DNA from: WTAW01 sp964406575
Lineage (GTDB): Bacteria > Acidobacteriota > Aminicenantia > Aminicenantales > Aminicenantaceae
NCBI GenBank assembly: GCA_964406575.1
Contig: CAYOSH010000008.1
Span: 71,358-135,357, forward strand
DNA length: 64,000 bases
Reading direction: 5' to 3'
Part shown: positions 1 through 8,354 of the stretch, piece after piece
How the letters are laid out: each line of letters starts with the position of its first letter
Numbering within the stretch: the stretch's first letter is position 1
Notes under the pieces: generated by a model
Seen by the model: only the letters and a program-made list of their open reading frames with translations
Database searches by the model: none
What the model was told of the DNA's origin: nothing
Made by a program: the position numbers and the translations under genes

Positions 1-697
1 TCAGCGCAGCGCCCTTGGCCGCTTCACCTTGAGGGTCAAACGGTGTGAATAAAATTCCATCGCAACCCATTTTATGGACAAGATCGATCTTGTCATCGAT
101 GTGCTGATAAGTGTAGATGTTGCACACATGATTCACATAGATTTCAGGAGAGCTTGTCCTCAATTCTCTCTTTAGTGCGGAAAATTGACTGATATTTTCC
201 ACGATCTTCTCGAAGTTATCCGGGTTCGTGCCTGGATGGCACTGGGCATATGACTCAGGAGAGGTTGCCCAGAGGGAAATGATCAACCGGTCGAGCCCTG
301 AATGAAGAAGGGCCAAAGATCTCCTTCTATCGAGCAGCAAGCCGTTGGTGAACAACCGCACACCCAGACCTGACTTTTTGAAGATCGCTATGATCTCGGC
401 AAAATGGGGATGGAGCAATGGTTCGCCTGTACCGGCAAAGATGACTCTCTCTGTCCCAATGCTAGGAAGTTCCTTGGCAAGTTGATGGACCAGGTCCATG
501 GAAATATCTTGAACTGTTTCATTGACAGCTATGGGCTTTATATTTGCATCATGATAACGGCATCCGAGACATCGCAGATTACACCGCCTGGTCAAGTCGA
601 TATCCACAAAAATAGGGCCGTTATAGATACGTGTTCCATGGATCAGTCCCCTTAGAAGCCGGAGCAGATTTAAAGTTCTTTTGATTATCAAGTTCAC
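1..697 (-). CDS. Radical SAM domain protein (3' part cut by window edge)
   Basis: About 232 N-terminal residues are visible; the gene runs off the left edge. The cluster-binding motif is CNLRCLGC at residues 39-46 (Cys39, Cys43, Cys46), the CxxxCxxC signature that binds the [4Fe-4S] cluster and S-adenosylmethionine. It is followed by the GTGEP stretch typical of SAM binding in the family. The start is taken as GTG at 697-695, because a stop in the same frame lies three codons upstream; TTG at 691-689 is an alternative. The ribosome site is weak. The gene starts 9 bp after the stop of the GNAT-like gene, so the two are probably cotranscribed. The substrate cannot be told from this part; SPASM-type or peptide/sugar-modifying members are possible. 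The radical SAM assignment is firm, the role is not. Confidence 0.85.
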   Translation of the reverse strand, partial: MNLIIKRTLNLLRLLRGLIHGTRIYNGPIFVDIDLTRRCNLRCLGCRYHDANIKPIAVNETVQDISMDLVHQLAKELPSIGTERVIFAGTGEPLLHPHFAEIIAIFKKSGLGVRLFTNGLLLDRRRSLALLHSGLDRLIISLWATSPESYAQCHPGTNPDNFEKIVENISQFSALKRELRTSSPEIYVNHVCNIYTYQHIDDKIDLVHKMGCDGILFTPFDPQGEAAKGAAL

Positions 698-706
698 TTG
701 TCCAGT

Positions 707-1780
707 TTACACAGCATCAGAACAGATTTCTGTGATCTGCCAGTTTTCGATTTTTCGGATATCGAGGCCCTCGATCATCCAATCGTTCTCATCAAAATTT
801 TTTCTGACAGGACGGATCAGCATGGGGAGTTCGCCTGTCTTTTTCCGCTCCAGACTCCTCACCAGGCTTGAGATCTTGAATCCCAGCGCCCCGAGTTTTT
901 TTCTGAATCTATCATCGAGACAAAAATCATAGATGGAAAGGATGTCGAAGTGCTTGTGTTGGATCATGTATCTTATTATGTATTCTACAGATTCTCCGTT
1001 AGCATCCGCATAATCGAGAATATAGCCCCGTCGAAAATTGGGAGACAGCCCCATCGCCAGATATCCGGTTATTTCAGTTTTTTTTCGGTAATAGTAAAAA
1101 AGATACTTTTTTATGGGGTTTTTGAACCGCCATTGAAAATAGGCACTGTTCTTGGCTAACCTGATGCGATTGTTCTGTGATGCCTGTCTGGCGCATAGGA
1201 CCTCCATCTCTTCCGGCTTGGGGCGATCAGAAATGATCAGGGGATCAAAGCTACCCAAAACGACTCTTCCCTTTTCCATGGAAGGACGTTTTTTGTAAGT
1301 TAGAAAATAGCTGAACATCCCGAGAGCGCTCGCGTGAGAAATATAGGCCTTTTTTGCTAGAGGTTGAAAACCCAATTTCAAATATCCCGGCAGAGAGGGA
1401 GCTGTTGCCGTCATATTCAGGAATACTCTGTAGGTCCCGGAGAATGTGTCCATAGCCAGATTGCCCATGAGAACAGAAAGGCCCTTATGCCGATGGTCGG
1501 AGTGAACACAGGTATCTCCCGCAACGAGAACAACCAAATTGTTTGTTTTATCGGGAATCTCAAACCGTGTGGCAAAATACCCTCGAAATCCAACCACGCG
1601 GCCTTTCCACAGTGCAACGATACCCAGCGGACGTTCTACATTGGGATTGTCAGTGTATTTCCATCGGAAGTATTCCAGGCGTGCTTGGGGAGTTTCTTCC
1701 CAAAGAAAGGACATGACATCAAGAACTTGAGGCAAGAGATCAGGAGTGTACAAACAGCATCCATAAGTGTCTTCGCTCAT
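707..1780 (-). CDS. GNAT-type N-acyltransferase-like protein
   Basis: 357 residues. The N-terminal half shows a GNAT-like acyl-CoA fold pattern: a strand ending VVGFRGYFA near residue 65, then a turn with HSDHRHKGLSVLMG near residues 95-108, which resembles the acyl-CoA pyrophosphate loop (Q/RxxGxG/A). The second half (QWRFKNP near 215, then EITGYLAMG) looks like another GNAT-like module. Proteins of this build often sit in polysaccharide or lipid-modification clusters and move acyl groups to amines, but the acceptor is unknown here. No signal peptide is seen. It is directly upstream of the radical SAM gene (9 bp gap). ATG at 1780 is used; no stronger start is visible. Confidence 0.65.
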   Translation of the reverse strand: MSEDTYGCCLYTPDLLPQVLDVMSFLWEETPQARLEYFRWKYTDNPNVERPLGIVALWKGRVVGFRGYFATRFEIPDKTNNLVVLVAGDTCVHSDHRHKGLSVLMGNLAMDTFSGTYRVFLNMTATAPSLPGYLKLGFQPLAKKAYISHASALGMFSYFLTYKKRPSMEKGRVVLGSFDPLIISDRPKPEEMEVLCARQASQNNRIRLAKNSAYFQWRFKNPIKKYLFYYYRKKTEITGYLAMGLSPNFRRGYILDYADANGESVEYIIRYMIQHKHFDILSIYDFCLDDRFRKKLGALGFKISSLVRSLERKKTGELPMLIRPVRKNFDENDWMIEGLDIRKIENWQITEICSDAV

Positions 1781-1878
1781 GTGTGTTTCTTAAGACTCAT
1801 GCGAGAATAGACAATTGACCGATCTTGGTGATCGCCTGCTGATAGCAGAAATGAACATATCACACACGTTTGGAGGCG

Positions 1879-2277
1879 TCAATGACGGTCAGCGGTCATA
1901 ATTTGCCGCAGCTGTTCATTGTCGGCATAAACCTGCCAGGTGAGAACCTTATCCTCATGAATAACGGCCCGCCAGGCCGCGGGCACCATCCATGAATTTT
2001 TCGGTTCGATCTGTCCGCCAGGCGCATATGTGCCTCCTGATTTCCCGAAAAAACCAACGACATTGTCCCTGTGAAACATCATTTCGATCTTAATCCAATA
2101 ATTCGGGATTATTACAAAATAATCCTGCCAGCCCTTTTTCATGGTTTCACGTCCCGAATAGACAGCGCCTCCTCCATCAATAAAAGTGTGATTCTCAGTC
2201 ATCAAAGCACAGAGGCCCTCCACATCCTGTGCGTTGATTCTGTCCACAAAAGCCTGAACAACTTCCAAAGGATTCAT
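1879..2277 (-). CDS. NTF2-like (SnoaL-type) nuclear transport factor 2 fold protein
   Basis: 132 residues from ATG at 2277, which has a good ribosome site (AAGGAGAGACAGGA just upstream). A longer reading frame begins at 2337 but lacks a ribosome site. The protein follows the NTF2/SnoaL pattern: an N-terminal helix VVQAFVDRINAQDVEGL, then LMTENHTFIDGGG, YSGRETMKKGW and a C-terminal WQVYADNEQLRQI. In this superfamily the cone-shaped fold serves as a small-molecule pocket, and many members are isomerases, hydrolases or plain ligand binders. The sequence does not fix the reaction. It appears to be a single gene, about 100 bp after the start region of the next unit. Confidence 0.75.
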   Translation of the reverse strand: MNPLEVVQAFVDRINAQDVEGLCALMTENHTFIDGGGAVYSGRETMKKGWQDYFVIIPNYWIKIEMMFHRDNVVGFFGKSGGTYAPGGQIEPKNSWMVPAAWRAVIHEDKVLTWQVYADNEQLRQIMTADRH

Positions 2278-2441
2278 TCCTGTCTCTCCTTCAAAATCTG
2301 AATGGCTCAACTTTTTTGGCTTAAGTCTAGCAAACAACCCACAAAAAAGACAATTAAAGACAAAGGAAGAGGAATGAAAAGTTAAGAAACCTGAGAGGGA
2401 TAAACTCTGAATGCATACAGATAGATAAAAAAGGGATTTAT

Positions 2442-3722
2442 TTAAAGGCCTTTGCTCATTGCATCCAGAAAATCAGCATTCGTTTTGGTCTTGGACATCT
2501 TATCCATGAGGAGTTCCATAGCTTCGACTTCATTGAGTTGACTGAGGACCTTCCGGAGGACCCAAATTCTGTTGAGATCTTTTTCCTCGATCAAGAGCTC
2601 CTCTTTTCGCGTTGCTGAACGATTGATGTCGATTGCCGGGAATAACCTTTTGTCAACAAGCCTCCTGTCGAGGTTGATTTCCATATTGCCTGTTCCCTTG
2701 AATTCCTCGAAAATGACTTCATCCATCCGGCTGCCAGTGTCGATCAAAGCGGTTGCAACGATCGTTAGACTGCCGCCTTCTTCGATCTTCCGGGCAGATC
2801 CAAAAAATTTCTTGGGCTTATTCAGAGCATTTGCATCGATTCCACCAGAGAGTACCTTTCCTGAGGGAGGGATGATCGCATTGTGCGCCCTTGCCAAGCG
2901 GGTGATGCTGTCTAAAAGTATTGTGACATCCCTTTTGAGCTCAACGAGCCGTTTGGCTTTTTCGAGAACGATGTTGGCCACCTGCGCATTACGGATGGGC
3001 GGCTCATCAAATGTGGAGGCAACGACTTCGCCCTTTATGCTTCTTTTAAAGTCCGTCACTTCCTCAGGTCGCTCAGCCACCAGTAGAACGATCAGGAAGA
3101 CTTCAGGGTGATTCTTTTCTATCGATTTCGCTATGGTCTTTAACAATGTTGTCTTTCCTGCTCGCGGAGGGGAAACGATCAGTCCCCGTTGTCCTTTCCC
3201 GATGGGTGTGAGCATGTCCATAACCCTGGCACACAGGTTTTTCTGCTGCCCATCCTCTAGCATAATCTTCTCAAAAGGATAGAGAGGAGTGAGGCTGTCG
3301 AACTGAATATTTCTTCTGTTTCCCTGGATCACATCAGGATGTATGAAATTTATGGCTTCGATTTTGATCAGAGCAAAGTATTTTTCCCCGTTTTTGGGAG
3401 GACGAACAACGCCTGAGATGGTGTCTCCTGTTCTCAACTTAAATTTTCGAATCTGCGAGGGGGAAACGTAAATATCGTCTTGGCTCGGCAGATAGCTGAA
3501 TTCTGGAGCCCTTAGAAATCCAAAACCATCATCCAGAGTTTCCAGTACGCCTTCCGAAAAAAGAAGACCATTTTTTTTCGCCAGGGCTTCCAGAATCTTG
3601 AAGATGATGTCATGCCTTCTTGCATCTTTGACTTCTTCCCCATCCACACCGAGTTCCTCTGCGATGGAGGCCAGTTTTTCAACATCTTTTTCCTCTAGGT
3701 CTATCAAATTGTACTCTTTCAT
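2442..3722 (-). CDS. rho: Transcription termination factor Rho
   Basis: 426 residues, close to the usual length. Rho is a hexameric RNA helicase that ends transcription by pulling nascent RNA from RNA polymerase. Visible parts in order: an N-terminal helical region with an acidic stretch (1-55), the cold-shock-like RNA-binding domain (about 58-120, with GFGFLR), then the ATPase core with Walker A PPRAGKTTLLK (about 185-195), Walker B VTILLDS (about 266-272) and the Q/R-loop region near SGKVLSGG. There is none of the long insertion seen in some high-GC lineages. The start ATG at 3722 has GAGGTG upstream. It follows lon by 61 bp on the same strand. Confidence 0.98.
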   Translation of the reverse strand: MKEYNLIDLEEKDVEKLASIAEELGVDGEEVKDARRHDIIFKILEALAKKNGLLFSEGVLETLDDGFGFLRAPEFSYLPSQDDIYVSPSQIRKFKLRTGDTISGVVRPPKNGEKYFALIKIEAINFIHPDVIQGNRRNIQFDSLTPLYPFEKIMLEDGQQKNLCARVMDMLTPIGKGQRGLIVSPPRAGKTTLLKTIAKSIEKNHPEVFLIVLLVAERPEEVTDFKRSIKGEVVASTFDEPPIRNAQVANIVLEKAKRLVELKRDVTILLDSITRLARAHNAIIPPSGKVLSGGIDANALNKPKKFFGSARKIEEGGSLTIVATALIDTGSRMDEVIFEEFKGTGNMEINLDRRLVDKRLFPAIDINRSATRKEELLIEEKDLNRIWVLRKVLSQLNEVEAMELLMDKMSKTKTNADFLDAMSKGL

Positions 3723-3783
3723 TTTACACCTCGTATTCGGTTAAATTTGCGCAATTAAACTCTTGAATTAAATCTAATTAAAG

Positions 3784-6207
3784 CTAATGAGTAACAGGCG
3801 GTCCCGGCTGCCCTTCCCCGTCTTCACTTTTGGGCAATTCCGAAGCAAGGGGGAGCTTTTCTTTTTGGATCTTATCCAGATATTTTTCTGTCAAGGCAAT
3901 CTCCAGAACTTGATCCATGTTCTCGACAAAGTGGATCTTCATTTCATCTCTGACCTTTTTCGGAAGGTCCTTGAGATCCGGTTTATTATCTATGGGCAAA
4001 ACAGCTTCTCTAATGCCCTGACGGTGGGCTGCCAACAATTTCTCCTTTATACCTCCTACAGGGAGGACCTTACCCTTTAGGGTGATCTCTCCGCTCAAGG
4101 CAACTTTTTTCGTCACAGGGATCTCCGTGAGCAGAGAAATGATAGATGTGGCCAGCGTGATTCCAGCAGAAGGGCCCTCTTTGGGAGTGGCTCCTTCGGG
4201 CACATGGACGTGGATATCAAAACTCTTGTGCAATTCTTGAGCGATATCCAGCTCGTACATCTTTCCTCTTACATAGCTGAAAGCCGTTTGTGCCGATTCC
4301 TGCATGATCTCTCCCAGTTGACCCGTCAACGTGAACGTTCCCTTGCCGTGCACCTTTGTCACCTCAAATGTTAGGAGCTCTCCCCCAAATTCTGTCCAAG
4401 CCATCCCGATAGCGACTCCCACTTCGTCCATTGTGTCGATTTCCGACCGTCTGAATCTAGGGATACCCAGAAACTTTTCCAGACTGCTGGGAGTGACAGA
4501 TTCTCTGTACTCCCTCCCTTTTGTGACCACTTTTTTTACGATCTTTCGGCAGATTGCTGTGATCTCTCTTTCTAAGTTCCGAACGCCTGCTTCCTTCGTG
4601 TATTCTCTGATGATCTTTTGGAATGTTTTATCCGTGATCTGAAAGTTTTTATTTTTCGCCAATCCGTGGGCTGCCATTTGTTTGGGCAACAGGAATCTTT
4701 TGCCGATCTGGAGCTTCTCTTCTTCTGTATAACCAGGTATTCGGATTACTTCCATCCGGTCGATGAGCGGTTTGGGGATGGGCTCCAGCATGTTAGCTGT
4801 CACGATGAACATCACTTGAGAAAGATCAAAATCCGTATCGATATAATGATCCAAAAAAGTGCTGTTTTGTTCGGGGTCCAGCACCTCCATTAAAGCAGAG
4901 GCAGGGTCTCCTCTAAAATCCATACTCATCTTATCCACTTCATCAAGCAGAAAAACCGGATTCTTTGTCCCGGCTCTCTTTATCATCTGGATGATACGCC
5001 CTGGATAAGCCCCGATGTATGTGCGTCTGTGCCCGCGAACTTCTGCTTCATCTCTGACCCCGCCTAAGGAGAGACGGACAAATTTTCTACCTGTGGCCCG
5101 GGCGATCGATCGTCCGAGGGAACTCTTTCCCACTCCTGGAGGGCCAATAAAACCGAGAATGATGCCTTTGGGATTTTTTACGAGTTGCCGGATGGAGAGG
5201 TACTCCAAGATCCTCTCTTTGACCTTTTCCAATCCATAATGGTCTTCATCCAGAATTTTTTCAGCTTCTTTGAGGCTTCGCTTTTCCCGGGATTTTTTAT
5301 TCCAGGGGAGTGAGATCAGCCAGTCCAGATAATTTCTGCAAACTGTTGCTTCCGCAGACATAGGAGGCATGGCTTCCAATCGATCGATTTCCTTGTTCGA
5401 TTTTTCCTCCGCATCTTTGGGCATGTTGGCATCCACAACTTTTTTTCGCAATTCTTCGATCTCATTGGGTTGATCTTCTTTCTTTATGTTCAATCCAGGG
5501 GGAAAGATCTTCTGTGAGGGGTCTCGGAATGGGATCTTCCTGCGACCCTGTTTTTTATCGTCCTTTCTGAGTCGCGAATGTATCTTTATGATCTCATTCT
5601 CCAGCAAAAAATTCAGGCGGCGGACTCTCTCTGAAACGTTGATTATTTCTAAGAGATTCTGTTTTTCTTCGAGTGGCAAATACAGATGAGAAGAAATAAT
5701 ATCAGTGATCCTTTGAGGATTATTATCTCTGAGAGCAGGAATGATCGCTTCAAGATTCGTGTGTTGACTGAGCTTCAGATACTCTTCGAACAGTGTCAAC
5801 ACATTCTTCAATATTTCATTAATATCTGTGCGGCTGCCTTCGATCTCACTGACTTCTTTGACCAATACTTGATAGTATGGGTAAGTGCTCAGATATTCGA
5901 GCACTCGTGCTCTTTTTTTTCCCTCGACGATAACTTTGATGTTGCTGTCATCCATTTTAACAGTCCGGACGATCTTAGCGATTATGCCCATGGAATATAT
6001 ATCTGCAGGCAAAGGATTATCCACTGATGCATCCATTTGTGCAGAGAGAAAAATCCTCTTGTCTTTTTCAGCCGCATGTTTTAATGCTTGGACTGAGGAT
6101 GAGCGTCCTATGATGAATGGAACTAATGTGGACGGAAAAACCACAAGGTCTCGCAGCGGGATCAAAGGAACATTCTTGATGATTTCTGTGCTTTCATTAA
6201 CAGGCAT
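3784..6207 (-). CDS. lon: ATP-dependent protease Lon (LonA type)
   Basis: 807 residues. This cytoplasmic AAA+ protease removes damaged and regulatory proteins. The N-terminal LON substrate domain covers about 10-210 (VPLIPLRDLVVFPSTLVPF), followed by a coiled region. The AAA+ module has Walker A GPPGVGKSS at about 355-363 and Walker B VFLLDEVDKM near 418-427. The proteolytic domain has catalytic Ser680 in PKEGPSAGIT and the Lys of GGIKEKL near 721-723. The C-terminus ends with an acidic, proline-rich tail beyond the core. The gene lies downstream of tig, in the place that in many bacteria is filled by clpP-clpX-lon; here clpP is only a remnant and clpX is absent from the gap. Confidence 0.98.
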   Translation of the reverse strand: MPVNESTEIIKNVPLIPLRDLVVFPSTLVPFIIGRSSSVQALKHAAEKDKRIFLSAQMDASVDNPLPADIYSMGIIAKIVRTVKMDDSNIKVIVEGKKRARVLEYLSTYPYYQVLVKEVSEIEGSRTDINEILKNVLTLFEEYLKLSQHTNLEAIIPALRDNNPQRITDIISSHLYLPLEEKQNLLEIINVSERVRRLNFLLENEIIKIHSRLRKDDKKQGRRKIPFRDPSQKIFPPGLNIKKEDQPNEIEELRKKVVDANMPKDAEEKSNKEIDRLEAMPPMSAEATVCRNYLDWLISLPWNKKSREKRSLKEAEKILDEDHYGLEKVKERILEYLSIRQLVKNPKGIILGFIGPPGVGKSSLGRSIARATGRKFVRLSLGGVRDEAEVRGHRRTYIGAYPGRIIQMIKRAGTKNPVFLLDEVDKMSMDFRGDPASALMEVLDPEQNSTFLDHYIDTDFDLSQVMFIVTANMLEPIPKPLIDRMEVIRIPGYTEEEKLQIGKRFLLPKQMAAHGLAKNKNFQITDKTFQKIIREYTKEAGVRNLEREITAICRKIVKKVVTKGREYRESVTPSSLEKFLGIPRFRRSEIDTMDEVGVAIGMAWTEFGGELLTFEVTKVHGKGTFTLTGQLGEIMQESAQTAFSYVRGKMYELDIAQELHKSFDIHVHVPEGATPKEGPSAGITLATSIISLLTEIPVTKKVALSGEITLKGKVLPVGGIKEKLLAAHRQGIREAVLPIDNKPDLKDLPKKVRDEMKIHFVENMDQVLEIALTEKYLDKIQKEKLPLASELPKSEDGEGQPGPPVTH

Positions 6208-6389
6208 GTTTTTACTCCAATGAATGTCTTAAGTTTTTGGTGATCTCTTCCCTTTTTGCGCTCATTCTATGGCTTATTTTTGAGGAAAGCGTCTCTCATC
6301 CGACAACTGTTATCTCTGGTTATTGTCTGTGCCATATTCTCTCAATGACGGGAATGGTTATGATGAATCTATTGTTTGATTTTTCTTTA

Positions 6390-6488
6390 TTAGCCCTCGA
6401 TGAATATGTCATCGAGCAGTTCAGTTTTAAGATGTTTTGCTCGTTCAATTTTTTTGTCTTGTTCAACAATAAAGGGGATTAAACTCAT
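6390..6488 (-). pseudogene. clpP-like N-terminal remnant between tig and lon
   Basis: A 32-codon reading frame starts with ATG 8 bp after the tig stop. Its first residues, MSLIPFIVEQ, match the start of bacterial ClpP (family pattern M-x-L-I-P-x-V-I-E-Q), and KIER and a later LLDD-IFI loosely follow the next part (RGER, then RLLKDRIIF). It ends with TAA at 6392-6390, long before the catalytic Ser, His and Asp. No ribosome site is seen, and the next 180 bp to lon show no recognisable ClpP or ClpX. The canonical order tig-clpP-clpX-lon makes this the expected location. The match is from memory of the family, so a random short ORF cannot be fully ruled out. Confidence 0.55.
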
Positions 6489-6496
6489 GGGAAGAA

Positions 6497-7768
6497 TTAC
6501 TTTTTTATTATAGCGTTTTTGAGCAAAAAGTCAACCGTCTTTTTGAGGCGAACTCTTTCCTCGATCTCGTTCCGGTACCCTTCCTTATCAATTTGTGCCC
6601 TGACTTGTGCAAGAGGCATGTTGTTCGCCTTGCCAATAGCTTTCAGCTCTTCTTCAATATCTTCGGCTGTGATTGTGATCTTTTCTTTCTCGGAGATCTT
6701 GGTCAAGATGAGATGGTTTTTTAATTTCTGTTGAGCCTTTTTTTTGGCTTCCTCTTTGATTTTTTCGATATCCTCCTTTTTTATGGATTGGGATGGCTGG
6801 GATGATAGGATGCGCTGCATGATGGCCAAATATTCTTGCTCCACGACACTTCCGGGGAGATCAAAGGACACTCTGTCTGCAATCGTCTGGATAATATCAT
6901 CAGCCATCTTTCTCTTTATTTCGTCTTTTTTAGCGGCAAGAATTTGTAATTTAATTTCTGCTTTGAGGTCTTTCAGACTGTTGAATTCGCCCAAACCCTT
7001 GGCTAAATCGTCATTCAGATCCGGGACGGTTTTTTCTTTGATGGAGGTGACTTTCAACCTGTAGGCGATCTGTTTTCCGGCAAGTTTCTTGTTGGAGTGA
7101 TCCTTATCGTACTTCACAACAAATTCTGCCGCTTCTTCTGGCTTCAATCTCATCAGGTTATCGTTCAATGCCTTTTCATTTTCGGGATGTCCAGCCAGGA
7201 TAACAACTTTTTCCGTAGGAAGAAGCTTTTTTGTCTGAATGTTTTTACCCTTTATTTCAGCGATCACATAGTCCTCATCCTTTACTCCCCTTCCTTCAAC
7301 AGGTATGTATTCTGCAGATCTCTGCCGGAGGTCCTCTAGGGATTGGTTGATTTCTTCCTCTGTGACAGATGGTTTTTTCTCAGTGATGGGGATATTTTGA
7401 TAATCCGGAAGCGAAAATTCAGGCCAAACTTCAAATTGAGCGGTCAAATGGAGCGGCTGTCCTTCCTCAAAAGACAGTTTGTTGATAATAGGATTCCCGA
7501 CGGGAATAAGGTTGTGTTCTTTGAGTTCTTTGTTCAGAGCTTTGGGAGCGAGAGAATTCATTACAGACTCTCTTATTTCGAGCAGATACATCTGTTTGAC
7601 GATATGTCCCGGTGCTTTTCCCGGCCGGAAACCCTTGATCTTTGCCCTGTCTGTAAACTGCCTGACAGCACGGTCAAACTCCTTCATGACCTCGGGTGCA
7701 GGGACGACCAGTTCGATTTCCCTCTTGCAGTCGCTGATTTTTTTTACACTTGATTTTGCGTTATCCAT
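6497..7768 (-). CDS. tig: Trigger factor (ribosome-bound chaperone)
   Basis: 423 residues from ATG at 7768 (ribosome site AGGA about 8 bp upstream; a TTG one codon earlier is less likely). Trigger factor binds at the ribosome exit tunnel and shields nascent chains. The N-terminal ribosome-binding domain carries FRPGKAP (about 45-51), matching the GFRxGKxP signature that contacts the ribosome. The middle FKBP-type prolyl isomerase domain lies near 155-245 (VKDEDYVIAEIKG onward), and the C-terminal part is the long helical cradle. It is preceded by tRNA-Leu on the same strand, with one good promoter in front of the tRNA, so both may share a transcript. Confidence 0.95.
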   Translation of the reverse strand: MDNAKSSVKKISDCKREIELVVPAPEVMKEFDRAVRQFTDRAKIKGFRPGKAPGHIVKQMYLLEIRESVMNSLAPKALNKELKEHNLIPVGNPIINKLSFEEGQPLHLTAQFEVWPEFSLPDYQNIPITEKKPSVTEEEINQSLEDLRQRSAEYIPVEGRGVKDEDYVIAEIKGKNIQTKKLLPTEKVVILAGHPENEKALNDNLMRLKPEEAAEFVVKYDKDHSNKKLAGKQIAYRLKVTSIKEKTVPDLNDDLAKGLGEFNSLKDLKAEIKLQILAAKKDEIKRKMADDIIQTIADRVSFDLPGSVVEQEYLAIMQRILSSQPSQSIKKEDIEKIKEEAKKKAQQKLKNHLILTKISEKEKITITAEDIEEELKAIGKANNMPLAQVRAQIDKEGYRNEIEERVRLKKTVDFLLKNAIIKK

Positions 7769-7879
7769 CAAACTTTCCTATCTCAAATTGTTCAAAAATG
7801 CCTGAAAAATCCAGCGTTCGCTGGAATTATTCAAGATACTCATGAGTTAACCTGGCATTTCTATCAGGAATACATAGAG

Positions 7880-7964
7880 TGGGCAGAGCGGGAGTCGAAC
7901 CCGCACTCCTTTAACAGGAACTAGGTCCTAAGCCTAGCGCGTATGCCAATTTCGCCACCTGCCC
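7880..7964 (-). tRNA. tRNA-Leu (anticodon UAG)
   Basis: On the minus strand the gene begins GGGCAGGTGGCG and ends with the matching CTGCCC acceptor strand plus discriminator A. It has a T-arm with GGTTCGACTCC and a long variable arm, as class II tRNAs do. The anticodon stem CTAGG/CCTAG encloses the loop CTTAGGA, giving anticodon UAG (leucine, CUN codons). CCA is not encoded. It lies about 110 bp upstream of tig. Confidence 0.95.
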
Positions 7965-8354
7965 TTGTATTTCTGATTTGTAATGGAAACTAATAGAGCT
8001 TCTAATTGTTTTTAAAGTAGAAGAGGCTAACTTATTGAATAAGAAATCTTTACCGGAATATATTTTATATCATAACTCCCCCGCCCTGTCAATCAAATCC
8101 CGCTTGGAGTAAGTCTCCTTAAAACCATGATGGCCCAAAGTCCTATTGCGCTATTCAGTGCTCCAATTGTGTGATGGAGAAAACCTTGTTTTCGAAATCA
8201 CCTTTTAAAGCACTCGGAAAGTCATTCATCATGGAATTGAGGATGCTTCCCCACTTGAAACACGTATTCCTAGATCGGAACAACCAGCTGCGAAGTTGTT
8301 CCTGAACTAGAAATTATTTGACATGCGTACGGTTAAATAATAAAGAATGGGACA
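7965..8354. other. Intergenic region between tRNA-Leu and the YkvI-like gene
   Basis: 390 bp without a convincing gene. The left part holds the leader and promoter of the tRNA-Leu/tig unit. The right part, upstream of the plus-strand membrane protein gene, shows no clear promoter, riboswitch or small ORF. A 135-codon minus-strand reading frame entering from 8714 runs opposite the membrane protein and is judged a shadow. Confidence 0.6.
8064..8092 (-). promoter_or_regulatory. Sigma70-type promoter for tRNA-Leu / tig
   Basis: The -35 box TTGACA (8092-8087) and -10 box TATAAA (8069-8064) are separated by exactly 17 bp on the minus strand. The predicted transcript would start near 8057, about 93 nt before the tRNA, and could continue into tig. 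The match to the housekeeping consensus is very good, but it is read only from sequence. Confidence 0.7.

Noticed and set aside
6237..6482. 81-codon plus-strand reading frame between tig and lon
   Set aside because: Low-complexity hydrophobic product with no ribosome site, opposite the clpP-like remnant.
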